Source of the DNA: a virus
Virus record (IMG/VR): IMGVR_UViG_3300046736_000115
Span: 1-29,673 of that record
Length of the DNA: 29,673 nt
Reading direction: 5' to 3' (one strand)
In this document: in pieces, positions 6,904 through 14,015 of the stretch
How the letters are laid out: the number at the start of each line of letters is the position of its first letter
Position numbering within the stretch: position 1 is the stretch's first letter
Position numbers and translations under genes: made by a program
The notes under the pieces: model-generated
Databases searched by the model: none
Seen by the model: only the letters and a program-made list of their open reading frames with translations
Told to the model about the DNA's origin: nothing

Positions 6904-9290
6904 TGCCGCTGCAGCCCGCTGTCCTCGGCACCGCGCGCCTGAACAATTTCAGGTTGAACTATTTGCCCGCGGCGCTGATGCCGATCCGCGCGACGCGCGT
7001 CGGGATCTACCTCTCGGGCGTGCCGATCACAGGTTCGGTCAAGGTCGGCAGCCTGCGGATCTCGGACATCCTCAACGACGCCCCGAATACCTGCGGCTTC
7101 ACCTTCTATGGCCCCACGGCCCCGCAACCGAACCAGAAATTGGTGGTGACGCTCGACGCCGACTTTCCCGTCGTGCTGTTCTCGGGCACGCTGCAGACGG
7201 TGGCCATCAGCTACGTCGGCCGGCCGTCAAAGTCGGCGTGGGACTGCTCGGCGATCGACGACACCGCCCAGGCGAACCGGCGACGCCCATTCGGCACCTG
7301 GACGAACGTCTCGGCGACCGACGTCGCCATCGAACTGATCGAGGACTTCGCGCCGGCGCTCTCGACCGCGGGCATCGAGGCCGGCCTCCCGCCGGTCACG
7401 GTGATCCTCGACGGCACCGAAGGCATGAGCGGCGCCTTCGCGCAGCTCGCGAAACTGATCCTCGGGTACTTCAAATTTGAGAACGGCGTCGCGTACCTGT
7501 TCACCGAGCTGACCGACGACCCGTGCGATCCGATCGACGCCGGCCACCCGTTCCTCGACGCACCGCCGATCACCGCCAGCGCGGACGTTAGCCAACTTCG
7601 GACCCGGATGTACGGGAAGGGGCACGCGGAACCCTCGCTCGTCGACGTGGCGCCCGGCGAGACCTTCCTGCCGATCGCGGATGCCGTGATGTTCGATGCC
7701 GCTGGCGGGCGGGCGATCGCTCTCTCGCAGCGGCTGACCTACACGGGCCGTATCCTCGGTGGAGACGGCACGATTGTCGGGCCGGGCGTCACGCCCGGCG
7801 TGGCGCCGACGATCACGCCCGTGTCGGGCGCGGGGCTCGGCGTCGGCACCTACCGCGGCGCGTATACGTTTGTCACCCTGACCGGCGAATCGCTACCGAG
7901 CCCGCTCGAGACCTTCACGACCAGCGGGACGACGACGTTGCCCAATCCGACCGTGCCGCCGGCGGCGCCCTCGCAGGTCGACTCACCGGGGCACTTTGGA
8001 ACCGGGGGGACCCCGCCCGATTACAACGCGACGGCGCAACCGCCCCACATCGGGGACGTCGTCGAATATGCCTACTCGTGGACCACGGCGATCGACGCGA
8101 ACGATCTCACCCGTGAAACCGCGCTCAGCCCCGCGAGCCCGTCCATCACGGTCGAACAGTCGATGTATTGGCTGACGAGCTACGGCTACACCATCGCCAA
8201 AATGGTGGGCTGCTATATCACGGGCTATCAGCTCCCGCCTGCAGGATCCACCGGCACGCATGTCTGGCGACGGATCAATGGGGGCAGCTGGCAGATCCTT
8301 GGCAGCGGCGGCTATATCCGGTATGGCCCGACCGAGGTGCCGTACTTCCAGGATAGTGCGTACGCCAACAGCGGCGTGACGCCCCCGACCGCGAACGCGA
8401 TCGTGCCGGCCTTGACGCAGGCCACGGTCGCGGGCATCGCCGTGGGACCGAGTGGCACCACGGCGCGGAAGTACTACCGCACGGCGGTCAACGGCAGCAC
8501 GCTCAAACTGCAGCAGACGATCGCCAACAACACGGCGACGACCGGCGTCCAGGATGCGACGGCGGATGGATCCCTGGGTGCGAATGCGCCGTCGAGCGAT
8601 ACGTCTGGCCTGACCCAGCCATCCGGCCAGGTCAACGCGGGCGCCACGACATTACCCACGTCGGGGCTTAGCACGCTGCCCACCGCGGGCTGGGCGAACC
8701 TCGATGGCGGGCAGATCATCCGCTACACGGGCGTGACCGGGAACAGCGTCACCGGCATCCCGGCGACGGGCGTGGGGGCGATCGTCAACTCGGTGCGGTA
8801 TGGCGATCACCTCGTGGCGGCCCCGCAGCTGACCGGCGTCTCGGGCATCACTGATGCGATCCCGAAGGGCACGCCGATCAACATCTGGGTGCAACGCGAC
8901 GCGCTCAGCGCGCAGGCCTCGCAGGCCGTCATCGATGCGCTCAACGGGATCGTCCCGGCGGATGGCATCTATGAGAGCGACCCGATTGTCGACGAACGCC
9001 GCGGCATCCCGTCACTGACCGCGCTGTGCGACGCGACCTTGGCCATCTTCGCGACCGCGATCCAGACGGTGCGCTATGCGACCAGGGACGTGAAGACGAA
9101 GAGCGGCAAGCCGGTGACCGTGGATCTCATCAGCCCGCCGATCACCGCCGACCTCGTCATTCAGGAAGTGCAGATCAGCGAAATCGACGTGGCGCCCGGC
9201 CTCTATCCGCGCTTCGAGGTCACCGCCTCGAGCACGCGCTTCTCGCTCGACAGCCTGCTCCGCAAACTCACGAAAGCCCTGGGAGTCTAG
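6903..9290 (+). CDS. Tail hub / tip protein with C-terminal fibre-like region
   Basis: This 795-residue protein starts in a TGATG overlap with the tape measure stop and probably forms part of the tail tip. The N-terminal third (VGIYLSGVPITGSVKVGSLR, then VVTLDADFPVVLFSGTLQTV and DCSAIDDTAQANRRRPFG) resembles hub-type proteins of the gp27/gpJ beta-barrel class. Residues from about 270 on are Gly/Thr/Pro-rich with Ig- or fibronectin-like strands (GVGTYRGAYTFVTLTGES; DVVEYAYSWTTAID). The last 100 residues (SLDSLLRKLTKALGV) return to a hub-like pattern. This insertion layout suggests a host-contacting domain carried on the hub. The exact family could not be fixed by eye. Confidence 0.7.
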   Translation: MPLQPAVLGTARLNNFRLNYLPAALMPIRATRVGIYLSGVPITGSVKVGSLRISDILNDAPNTCGFTFYGPTAPQPNQKLVVTLDADFPVVLFSGTLQTVAISYVGRPSKSAWDCSAIDDTAQANRRRPFGTWTNVSATDVAIELIEDFAPALSTAGIEAGLPPVTVILDGTEGMSGAFAQLAKLILGYFKFENGVAYLFTELTDDPCDPIDAGHPFLDAPPITASADVSQLRTRMYGKGHAEPSLVDVAPGETFLPIADAVMFDAAGGRAIALSQRLTYTGRILGGDGTIVGPGVTPGVAPTITPVSGAGLGVGTYRGAYTFVTLTGESLPSPLETFTTSGTTTLPNPTVPPAAPSQVDSPGHFGTGGTPPDYNATAQPPHIGDVVEYAYSWTTAIDANDLTRETALSPASPSITVEQSMYWLTSYGYTIAKMVGCYITGYQLPPAGSTGTHVWRRINGGSWQILGSGGYIRYGPTEVPYFQDSAYANSGVTPPTANAIVPALTQATVAGIAVGPSGTTARKYYRTAVNGSTLKLQQTIANNTATTGVQDATADGSLGANAPSSDTSGLTQPSGQVNAGATTLPTSGLSTLPTAGWANLDGGQIIRYTGVTGNSVTGIPATGVGAIVNSVRYGDHLVAAPQLTGVSGITDAIPKGTPINIWVQRDALSAQASQAVIDALNGIVPADGIYESDPIVDERRGIPSLTALCDATLAIFATAIQTVRYATRDVKTKSGKPVTVDLISPPITADLVIQEVQISEIDVAPGLYPRFEVTASSTRFSLDSLLRKLTKALGV

Positions 9291-9824
9291 ATGGCCATCA
9301 ACCGCGCGCCCTTTAACCTGTTGGTCGACGACGACGGCACCAACACCGTCGGGACCGTCTGGGGCAAGCAAGACATCAAGGACGTGCTCCTCGATCCGAT
9401 CGACGCCTTGCCGGGGGTCAGCGGCCTCTGGACGCCCTTCACGACGGGATGGGCCGGCAGCGATGGGATCGGACCCGGCCTCGGCAACGGCATCCTGAAC
9501 GGACGCTACCTGCAGATCGGGAAGTGGATCGATGTCGCAATCCTCTTGCAGATGGGCACAACCACGACCTACGGCACCAGTGGCTACTGGACCGTGTACC
9601 TGCCGTTTGCGCCCCGCGTCTCGGCGGGCATCTCGCAAGAGACCCACTTTCGCGTTGGGGCGATGACCGGCGCGGGCGGCGTCCAGGGGGCCATTCAGGG
9701 GTACAGCCTGGGCGTGCCCGTGTACATGGTGACCGCGTCCGGGGCGCTGGTGAACGCGACGACCCCGTTCACCTGGTCCGCGGGCGCGATGCTCTCGCTG
9801 CGCGGCGCCTACGAACTGCCCTGA
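9291..9824 (+). CDS. Tail-tip / receptor-binding-like protein
   Basis: This 177-residue protein is Gly/Thr-rich and mostly beta. It opens with MAINRAPFNLLVDDDGTNTV and GKQDIKDVLLDPIDAL, a start seen in small fibre proteins encoded right after the tail hub in many environmental siphoviruses. The remainder (GRYLQIGKWIDVAILLQMG; YWTVYLPFAPRV) suggests a jelly-roll-like head. A GGGAG sequence at 9281-9285 lies 5 bases before the ATG. A receptor-binding role is inferred from position and composition. Confidence 0.6.
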   Translation: MAINRAPFNLLVDDDGTNTVGTVWGKQDIKDVLLDPIDALPGVSGLWTPFTTGWAGSDGIGPGLGNGILNGRYLQIGKWIDVAILLQMGTTTTYGTSGYWTVYLPFAPRVSAGISQETHFRVGAMTGAGGVQGAIQGYSLGVPVYMVTASGALVNATTPFTWSAGAMLSLRGAYELP

Positions 9825-9836
9825 AGGAGATCCGCC

Positions 9837-10115
9837 ATGCCGCCTCCGCATCCGCCGGCCGGGAACCAACAGCAGCACACCGAACGGCCCCTCAAGGTCT
9901 ACGCCGAGCAGTACCTCGCGTCGGCGCCGCTGCCGATCGGCGCGGTGCTGATCCCGGACCTCTTCACCGACGGCCTGCCGCGCGTCTTCACCGACGTGAA
10001 GACCTTCGAGCTGCACGAGACCGAGTGGGTGATCTCGAATCGGTATACCGGCAAGCCGATGGAAGTGATCAGCGACGAAGAAATGACCGAGCGCTTCGGC
10101 GGTGCGGCCGAATAG
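9837..10115 (+). CDS. Small late protein of unknown function
   Basis: This 92-residue protein is preceded by a strong AAGGAGA (9824-9830) 6 bases from its ATG, so it is likely well translated. The N-terminus is Pro/Gln/His-rich (PPPHPPAGNQQQH). The body (LKVYAEQYLASAPLPIGAVL, then DVKTFELHETEWVISNRYTG) looks like a compact folded domain without membrane segments. It lies directly downstream of the receptor-binding-like gene and may be a tail or assembly accessory protein. I do not recognise the family. Confidence 0.65.
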   Translation: MPPPHPPAGNQQQHTERPLKVYAEQYLASAPLPIGAVLIPDLFTDGLPRVFTDVKTFELHETEWVISNRYTGKPMEVISDEEMTERFGGAAE

Positions 10116-10125
10116 GAGCAGCGAC

Positions 10126-10254
10126 ATGAGCCAGAACGACCAGACGATCGTGGACTCCGACGACGACCAGCCCGAGCTGCCTGATACCCCTGATACGCCT
10201 GAGACCCCTGACGAGGACGCGCCCGAGGCGCCGCCCGAGGCCACGATCAATTAG
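10126..10254 (+). CDS. 42-residue acidic, Pro/Asp/Glu-repeat peptide
   Basis: A short reading frame follows the previous gene by 10 bases, with AGGAG at 10114-10118 and ATG at 10126. The peptide is extremely acidic and contains an imperfect three-residue repeat (PDT-PDT-PET-PDE) encoded by 9-bp repeats at 10180-10215. It has no hydrophobic core, so it is probably disordered. The good ribosome-binding site and the operon position support expression. Function is unknown. Confidence 0.55.
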   Translation: MSQNDQTIVDSDDDQPELPDTPDTPETPDEDAPEAPPEATIN

Positions 10255-10278
10255 CCCGCCTGCGGCTAGACTGCGGCC

Positions 10279-10602
10279 ATGAAGCGCGACTTGGAGCTGG
10301 TCCGGAAGATCCTGCTGGCGCTCGAAGTCTACGGGCACGGCTTCGGGCCGGCCGCGTTGACCGTCGCGGGCTACGACCAGGCGGTCATCGAACACCACGT
10401 TTCCCTGCTGACGCAGGAGCACCTGATACAAAACAACGCGATCACCTGGACGGGGCATGACTTCCTCGCCATCGTGCGCAACGGCGTCGTCTGGGCCACG
10501 GTGACCGCGCTCGAGGAGCAGGGCATCGCGCTGCCGTTTGCGGCACTGCAGCAGCTCGGGGGCAAAATCCTGACCGCGCACATGGGCTCGATCTATGGGT
10601 AG
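10279..10602 (+). CDS. DUF2513-like protein
   Basis: This 107-residue protein opens with MKRDLELVRKILLALE and has TWTGHDFLAIVRNGVVW in its centre, both characteristic of the DUF2513 family of short phage and bacterial proteins of unknown function. The ribosome-binding site is weak. It is the last rightward gene before attP and faces the leftward lysogeny block. In the integrated prophage it would sit close to one end, a common place for genes expressed from the lysogen. Confidence 0.72.
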   Translation: MKRDLELVRKILLALEVYGHGFGPAALTVAGYDQAVIEHHVSLLTQEHLIQNNAITWTGHDFLAIVRNGVVWATVTALEEQGIALPFAALQQLGGKILTAHMGSIYG

Positions 10603-10611
10603 GGACCTATA

Positions 10612-10635
10612 GGATGGAAGTCTTGGATGGAAGTA
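10612..10635 (+). repeat. Direct repeat pair, left of attP core (candidate integrase arm sites)
   Basis: GGATGGAAGT occurs at 10612-10621 and again at 10625-10634, 13 bases apart. The same motif with one change (GGTTGGAAGT) occurs twice, also 13 bases apart, on the other side of the attP core. A short inverted repeat (AGTAG at 10632-10636, CTACT at 10644-10648) follows. The arrangement resembles P-arm sites bound by the N-terminal domain of tyrosine integrases. Confidence 0.65.
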
Positions 10636-10676
10636 GCCGCAAACTACTGACAGAAGCCGTGTTACAGAACGGGAAA

Positions 10677-10726
10677 CCCGCCTCCTAAGCGGGGGGCCGG
10701 CAGTTCAAATCTGCCCGGGCGCACCA
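10677..10726 (+). other. attP: attP core: 3' half of tRNA-Arg(CCT)
   Basis: The stretch reads exactly as tRNA positions 27 to the CCA end. The anticodon stem CCCGC/GCGGG encloses the 7-base loop CTCCTAA (anticodon CCT at 10684-10686). Then come a 5-base variable loop, the T arm GGCAG-TTCAAAT-CTGCC, the acceptor strand CGGGCGC, discriminator A and CCA. No matching 5' acceptor strand (GCGCCCG) or D arm is present upstream, so this is not a whole tRNA gene. It is the usual form of a phage attachment site that restores the host tRNA on integration. The 7-base anticodon loop flanked by inverted repeats is the likely crossover region. Confidence 0.9.
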
Positions 10727-10752
10727 CCAAAACATTGAGTAATTCGTTTGAT

Positions 10753-11112
10753 TCAGGGCTTTTTGGGCCGTCGTTTGCCCTGTTTTCCCGCTGATCGCTG
10801 TTTTGAAAACTCCGCCTTTTTCCTGCCATTTCCACTCCTTGCCACGGGAGTGGTTGGAAGTCGTGGTTGGAAGTCGCCCGGCCATGGGCTGGCGCTGTAA
10901 TCGGCACAGACGCGGTCGGCGAGGTCCAGCCAGTACGTGTTCGCGGGCGTCTGGCCGTACCGTTTCAGCGCCGTCTGAAAGCGAACGTCCATGAGATAGG
11001 AAACAAAGGCGGTCGCGAACAATTGCGCAAGCTCTGGGTAGCGGTGCACCTGCGGCCCGGCTGGCGCGTTCGTGTCCTTGCTCCGCTTGACGAACGTGAT
11101 CGGTTTAGCCAT
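10753..11112 (-). CDS. Small basic protein overlapping the integrase gene end
   Basis: This 119-residue protein starts at the ATG complementary to 11110-11112, 8 bases before the integrase stop codon, so it is probably coupled to integrase translation. The middle (VHRYPELAQLFATAFVSYLM; TYWLDLADRVCADY) looks like a folded helical domain. The last 35 residues are very basic (GNGRKKAEFSKQRSAGKQGK). It ends 26 bases from the attP core and its 3' part contains the right-hand repeats. A DNA-binding accessory role in recombination is possible but unproven. Longer starts in this frame run inside the integrase gene and are shadows. Confidence 0.55.
   Translation of the reverse strand: MAKPITFVKRSKDTNAPAGPQVHRYPELAQLFATAFVSYLMDVRFQTALKRYGQTPANTYWLDLADRVCADYSASPWPGDFQPRLPTTPVARSGNGRKKAEFSKQRSAGKQGKRRPKKP
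10852..10875 (+). repeat. Direct repeat pair, right of attP core (candidate integrase arm sites)
   Basis: A 13-base unit, TGGTTGGAAGTCG, is repeated perfectly in tandem at 10851-10863 and 10864-10876. Within it GGTTGGAAGTC (10852-10862 and 10865-10875) matches the left pair at 10 of 11 and 9 of 11 positions. Same orientation and same 13-base spacing on both sides of the core support a P'-arm role. The repeats lie inside the 3' part of the small minus-strand gene. Confidence 0.65.
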
Positions 11113-12331
11113 TGGACCCATCCCCGCTTCTCTTCCGCAACCTAGGCGCGGCCGACTTCGGCAGCTCGGCCGGCTTGGGATGGGGCGCCGCGAAGGCGGC
11201 CTCCAGCGCATCGCCGGCAACTCGCAGGTGGTGCGGGATGGAGCCTCGCGTATACCGCTTCGTGGTGCGTTGGTCTCCATGATCGAGGTACACGGCGATG
11301 ATCGCCTCGTCGCCGATCGCGCGTGACGCCACCGTCGCGAAACTGTGTCGCAGGTCATAGGGGCGCATCGTCTCGGCGCGCTCGAGATCGAGATCGGGCC
11401 GCTCCTGGCGGAGGGCCGCCACGGCGCGATCGCGGGCGGCCGTGAAGGTGCGGTGCAACGACGATCGCGCAAACGGTTTCTCCCAGCCGTCGGCGGCGTC
11501 GAAGGCCAGGAAGGCCGCCAGACCGAGCGTCGTGAGCCGCTTCTGTTGGGGCTTGGTGCCGCGGCCCTTCTTGCGCCCGGGTGTGATCATGGTCGGGGGC
11601 GTCCCGTGCCAGTCAACATCGGATCGCTTCATCAGGCGCAACTGCGCCGGCGTCACCGGCGCGTAGGCAAAGACGCGAATCCGCGCCTTCGTGAGCGATA
11701 CCGACTCGAGGGTCGCGCCGCGGTCGCGGACCTCGTCGATGATCCGCTCGATGATCTCGTACGAGACGTCACGGGCCTCGGGATCGGGCTCGGTGTACTT
11801 CGGCACGTCGTACAGTGGATTCGCCGCATGTTTCCCGTCGAGGACGGTATAGACGTGCGACAGCGCAAAGCGGTACTTGTTCACCGTCGACGCCGCCATC
11901 GGCGTCTTCCCATCGCGGCCGCGATGGCTTAACCCGTTCAAGGCACGCCGTATGTCCGGCGCCTGGAGTTCGGCTCGCCGCCTCATCCCGAAGGATTCAC
12001 ACCACCACTTCAACTGATCAGCGCGTTCGGTCTTGCGCTGCCGCGTCAGCGTCGCCGTCTCGAGATAGGTGCGGACGTCCGCGGCGAGCGTGCCGCGTGA
12101 CACCGGGCCGTCGCCTGCTTTGGTGATCTCGTCCGTGAGGCGCATCTTCTCGCGGTGCCACCGCGCCACCATCGTCGGCAACGGCGTCTCCGGCGGAAAG
12201 CGGATCTCCGGGCTGCTGATGCGCCTGGTGCCGCTCCCGACGGAGGCCATCACGCTGAAGCCGTGCGCGTCTTGATAAATACCGGGGGCGACTCGCTGAC
12301 GTTTAGCGCGCGCCGTGTTCGTCTTCTTCAT
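11105..12331 (-). CDS. int: Tyrosine-type site-specific integrase
   Basis: This 408-residue recombinase integrates and excises the phage at the tRNA-derived att site nearby. Residues about 80-165 form the SAM-like core-binding domain. The catalytic domain contains RPYDLRHSFAT (Arg II at 328), DH at 350-351 and Tyr 360 in TTKRYTRG. At the Arg I position (usually TGxR) the sequence reads APVTPAQL, so the usual Arg appears to be Thr 227, a change I recall from a subfamily of environmental integrases. An acidic/basic C-terminal tail follows. A GGAGGT ribosome-binding site (complement of 12340-12345) precedes the ATG. The gene lies downstream of the repressor on the same strand and points toward attP. 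Confidence 0.93.
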   Translation of the reverse strand: MKKTNTARAKRQRVAPGIYQDAHGFSVMASVGSGTRRISSPEIRFPPETPLPTMVARWHREKMRLTDEITKAGDGPVSRGTLAADVRTYLETATLTRQRKTERADQLKWWCESFGMRRRAELQAPDIRRALNGLSHRGRDGKTPMAASTVNKYRFALSHVYTVLDGKHAANPLYDVPKYTEPDPEARDVSYEIIERIIDEVRDRGATLESVSLTKARIRVFAYAPVTPAQLRLMKRSDVDWHGTPPTMITPGRKKGRGTKPQQKRLTTLGLAAFLAFDAADGWEKPFARSSLHRTFTAARDRAVAALRQERPDLDLERAETMRPYDLRHSFATVASRAIGDEAIIAVYLDHGDQRTTKRYTRGSIPHHLRVAGDALEAAFAAPHPKPAELPKSAAPRLRKRSGDGSNG

Positions 12332-12466
12332 ATTGGCTTACCTCCAGGTTGCACAGAGAAACGGAGCTGCACATAATTTCCAATTGAATGGTTTACCGCG
12401 TAGGCACAATAGCTACTTCCGTCACGCGCCACTCAGGAGGCTGCATGCCGACCGTGCCTAGTCGTT

Positions 12467-12850
12467 CTACCGTGTGCCGGGCAATTTGCCGGCTGTCCCG
12501 TGATTTTTATGTTCGGGCCGCGCGGATGATTTTGAGCGCGGCTCGTGACGACGCTCGACCCAAAACGCCAGGAAGTTCTTCACCTGTTTCCGGGCGACCG
12601 GTGGCAAAGCCTCCCAATCGCGCAGCAGCTTCCGTTGGGCCGCGTTCAAGGCGGGCGGTTCGATATTCAGCAGTACGGCCGAGGCGATCCGAATAAGGTC
12701 GTCGATCGTCGCCTTCCCTGTCCCATTCACGTACTTGTTCAACCAGCCGGTACTGCGGCCGATCCGTTCGGCGAGTTCGGTCTGATTCAGGTCGAGGGTG
12801 CGGAGGTAGTTGCGGATGGCCGTGTCGAGGGGGTGCTTCGCAGCTGGCAT
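12467..12850 (-). CDS. XRE-family phage repressor (CI-like)
   Basis: This is a 127-residue protein from ATG 12848-12850. The N-terminal 65 residues form a Cro/CI helix-turn-helix (LNQTELAERIGRSTGWLNKY), followed by a short helical region (LNAAQRKLLRDWEALPPVAR) and a charged tail rich in Arg, Ser and His. It lacks a LexA-like peptidase domain, so RecA-stimulated self-cleavage is not expected. An ATG at 12901 would add 17 basic residues but has no ribosome-binding site. Divergent placement opposite the Cro-like gene across an AT-rich spacer fits the lysogeny repressor. Confidence 0.82.
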   Translation of the reverse strand: MPAAKHPLDTAIRNYLRTLDLNQTELAERIGRSTGWLNKYVNGTGKATIDDLIRIASAVLLNIEPPALNAAQRKLLRDWEALPPVARKQVKNFLAFWVERRHEPRSKSSARPEHKNHGTAGKLPGTR

Positions 12851-12918
12851 CTGCCTGCGATCGTAACGGCTGTTCTGGCGCTTTGTTCTCAGTCTTTCCA
12901 TTTGGATTTTTTATTATA

Positions 12919-12947
12919 TTGTCAAAACACTAGGTTTAGACTAACAA
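12919..12947 (+). promoter_or_regulatory. Early rightward promoter candidate in the repressor/Cro switch region
   Basis: TTGTCA (12919-12924), a 17-base spacer and TAACAA (12942-12947) form a sigma70-like promoter ending 10 bases before the ATG at 12958. The region is strikingly AT-rich in a GC-rich genome. AAAC-N5-GTTT (12925-12937) lies between the two boxes and could be an operator half-site pair; that part is weak. A minus-strand TATAAT (complement of 12913-12918) may serve the repressor gene. Confidence 0.5.
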
Positions 12948-12957
12948 TCGCCGCGTT

Positions 12958-13281
12958 ATGGCGAAGCTCATCCAGCAAGCTCGACCGTCCAGCCGACCCC
13001 GCCCCCGAACGTTGCGCGTCCTGCGCGCGGAACGTGAAATCACCCAGACCGTCATCGCGGCCCGGGCGAACACGACCCAGACCCGGTATTGGCAAATCGA
13101 ACATGGGGAAGGAGCCCCGCTTCGCAAAGAGGAGCGGATGGCCATCGCGCGCGTCCTCGAGGTCGCCCCCCACGAGATTGCCTGGCCGGAGATGAAGCCC
13201 ACGCAGCTCCAGGTGACGCGGGCGGCGGCGCGCGAGGAACGGCGCCGGATGGCCGAGTCGATGAACGCGGGGCGGGCGTGA
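12958..13281 (+). CDS. Cro-like XRE helix-turn-helix protein
   Basis: This 107-residue protein is the first gene of the rightward early operon. It contains an XRE helix-turn-helix (REITQTVIAARANTTQTRYW; IEHGEGAPLRKEERMAIARV) at residues about 25-75, then a basic helical tail. There is no ribosome-binding site before ATG 12958 and the predicted promoter -10 box lies only 10 bases upstream, so the transcript may be nearly leaderless. Its divergent position relative to the repressor suggests a Cro-type role in blocking repressor transcription. Confidence 0.78.
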   Translation: MAKLIQQARPSSRPRPRTLRVLRAEREITQTVIAARANTTQTRYWQIEHGEGAPLRKEERMAIARVLEVAPHEIAWPEMKPTQLQVTRAAAREERRRMAESMNAGRA

Positions 13282-13553
13282 GTCCGGCAACCGCTCCCCG
13301 GTTTCGGGCGGGGGACGCTCTGCCGGCCGTGCTCGTGCTGCGCGACCTGGCCGAACTCTTGGCCCTTGGCTCGTCGCGCACCTGGGAGCTGTACCAGCGC
13401 GGCGAGTTCGCGCGCTTCGAGCTGCTGCCGCGGCTCGGGAACCGACCGCGCTTCAGCGGCAAGAAGCTGCAAGCGTGGCTCGAACTCGAAGACGAGGCCG
13501 TCGAGTCGCGCTACTTCAAAGCCGGCCGCAAAGCGTTGCGGGGTGTGAAGTGA
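13278..13553 (+). CDS. Small DNA-binding protein, excisionase/HTH_17-like
   Basis: This 91-residue protein starts at GTG 13278, overlapping the previous stop (GTGA). The segment LVLRDLAELLALGSSRTWEL followed by YQRGEFARFELLPRLGNRPR and FSGKKLQAWLE is the winged-helix pattern of MerR/excisionase-like helix-turn-helix proteins, with the basic wing and a final helix. Members act as excisionases or regulators. Its place just after the Cro-like gene fits either role. Confidence 0.7.
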   Translation: MSPATAPRFRAGDALPAVLVLRDLAELLALGSSRTWELYQRGEFARFELLPRLGNRPRFSGKKLQAWLELEDEAVESRYFKAGRKALRGVK

Positions 13554-13852
13554 CGCACACGCCCGGCCCGTGGGTTCTTCGACGACGTGCGAATCGACGT
13601 CAGTACCTGGTGCCACTTAGTGGAGATACCGGGCCCCTGATCGCGCGCGTCTACATGCCGACCGACGGTTCACACGACGCCGACGCCAACTTGGTGGCCG
13701 CGGCGCCGGAACTTCTCGAAGCGCTTGAGGCTGTCTGGCGGCTGGTCGAGACCCTCGACATCGGCAGCTTCGAGAAAGCCCAGATCCGCGATCTCGTCTG
13801 GCCCGCGATCGACGCGTCCCGTGGCCCGTATCCGCGGGTAGGGACGCCATGA
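13550..13852 (+). CDS. Conserved small phage protein (HTPGPW type)
   Basis: This 100-residue protein starts at GTG 13550, overlapping the previous stop. It shows the hallmark of a widespread phage family of unknown function: N-terminal THTPGPW, a central strand region (PLIARVYMP), then DADANLVAAAPELLEALEAV, a helix starting with the N-x-x-L-x-A-A-A-P-E-L-L-E-A-L pattern. The function of this family is unknown. It is embedded in a run of overlapping early genes. Confidence 0.75.
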   Translation: MTHTPGPWVLRRRANRRQYLVPLSGDTGPLIARVYMPTDGSHDADANLVAAAPELLEALEAVWRLVETLDIGSFEKAQIRDLVWPAIDASRGPYPRVGTP

Positions 13853-13953
13853 CGCGCCTCGTGAGCCTGCAGCCACGGCAGCACCCGCCGCCCGAGCGCT
13901 GGTTCGCGCGGCTGCTGCGCCGGCTGCGCGCGGCCTGGCGGGCGTGCCGATGA
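13849..13953 (+). CDS. 34-residue Arg-rich peptide
   Basis: A short frame begins at ATG 13849 inside the previous stop (ATGA) and ends at TGA 13951-13953, which overlaps the next possible start (ATG 13950). The peptide is Arg/Trp/Pro-rich (RWFARLLRRLRAAWRACR), an amphipathic cationic helix. The precise stop-start overlaps on both sides argue for a coupled gene, but such a short frame could be chance. Confidence 0.4.
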   Translation: MTRLVSLQPRQHPPPERWFARLLRRLRAAWRACR

Positions 13954-14015
13954 CCTACGTCAGCCGCAGCGAATACGAGTTCGGCGACCCGCCATCACCC
14001 GAGAGGAGTTCACGC

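Noticed and set aside
10677-10726. Complete functional tRNA-Arg gene
   Set aside because: Only the 3' half is present; the 5' acceptor strand and D arm are missing upstream.
10603-10752. Possible transcription terminators in the convergent gap
   Set aside because: The stem-loops there are the tRNA anticodon and T arms and are not followed by T-runs.
12445-12696. Plus-strand frame antisense to the repressor 3' end, with a perfect AGGAGG (12435-12440) before its ATG
   Set aside because: The amino-acid composition is Arg/Ser/Pro-rich, as in shadows of a GC-rich gene, and it lies wholly over the repressor end. The AGGAGG may be coincidental.
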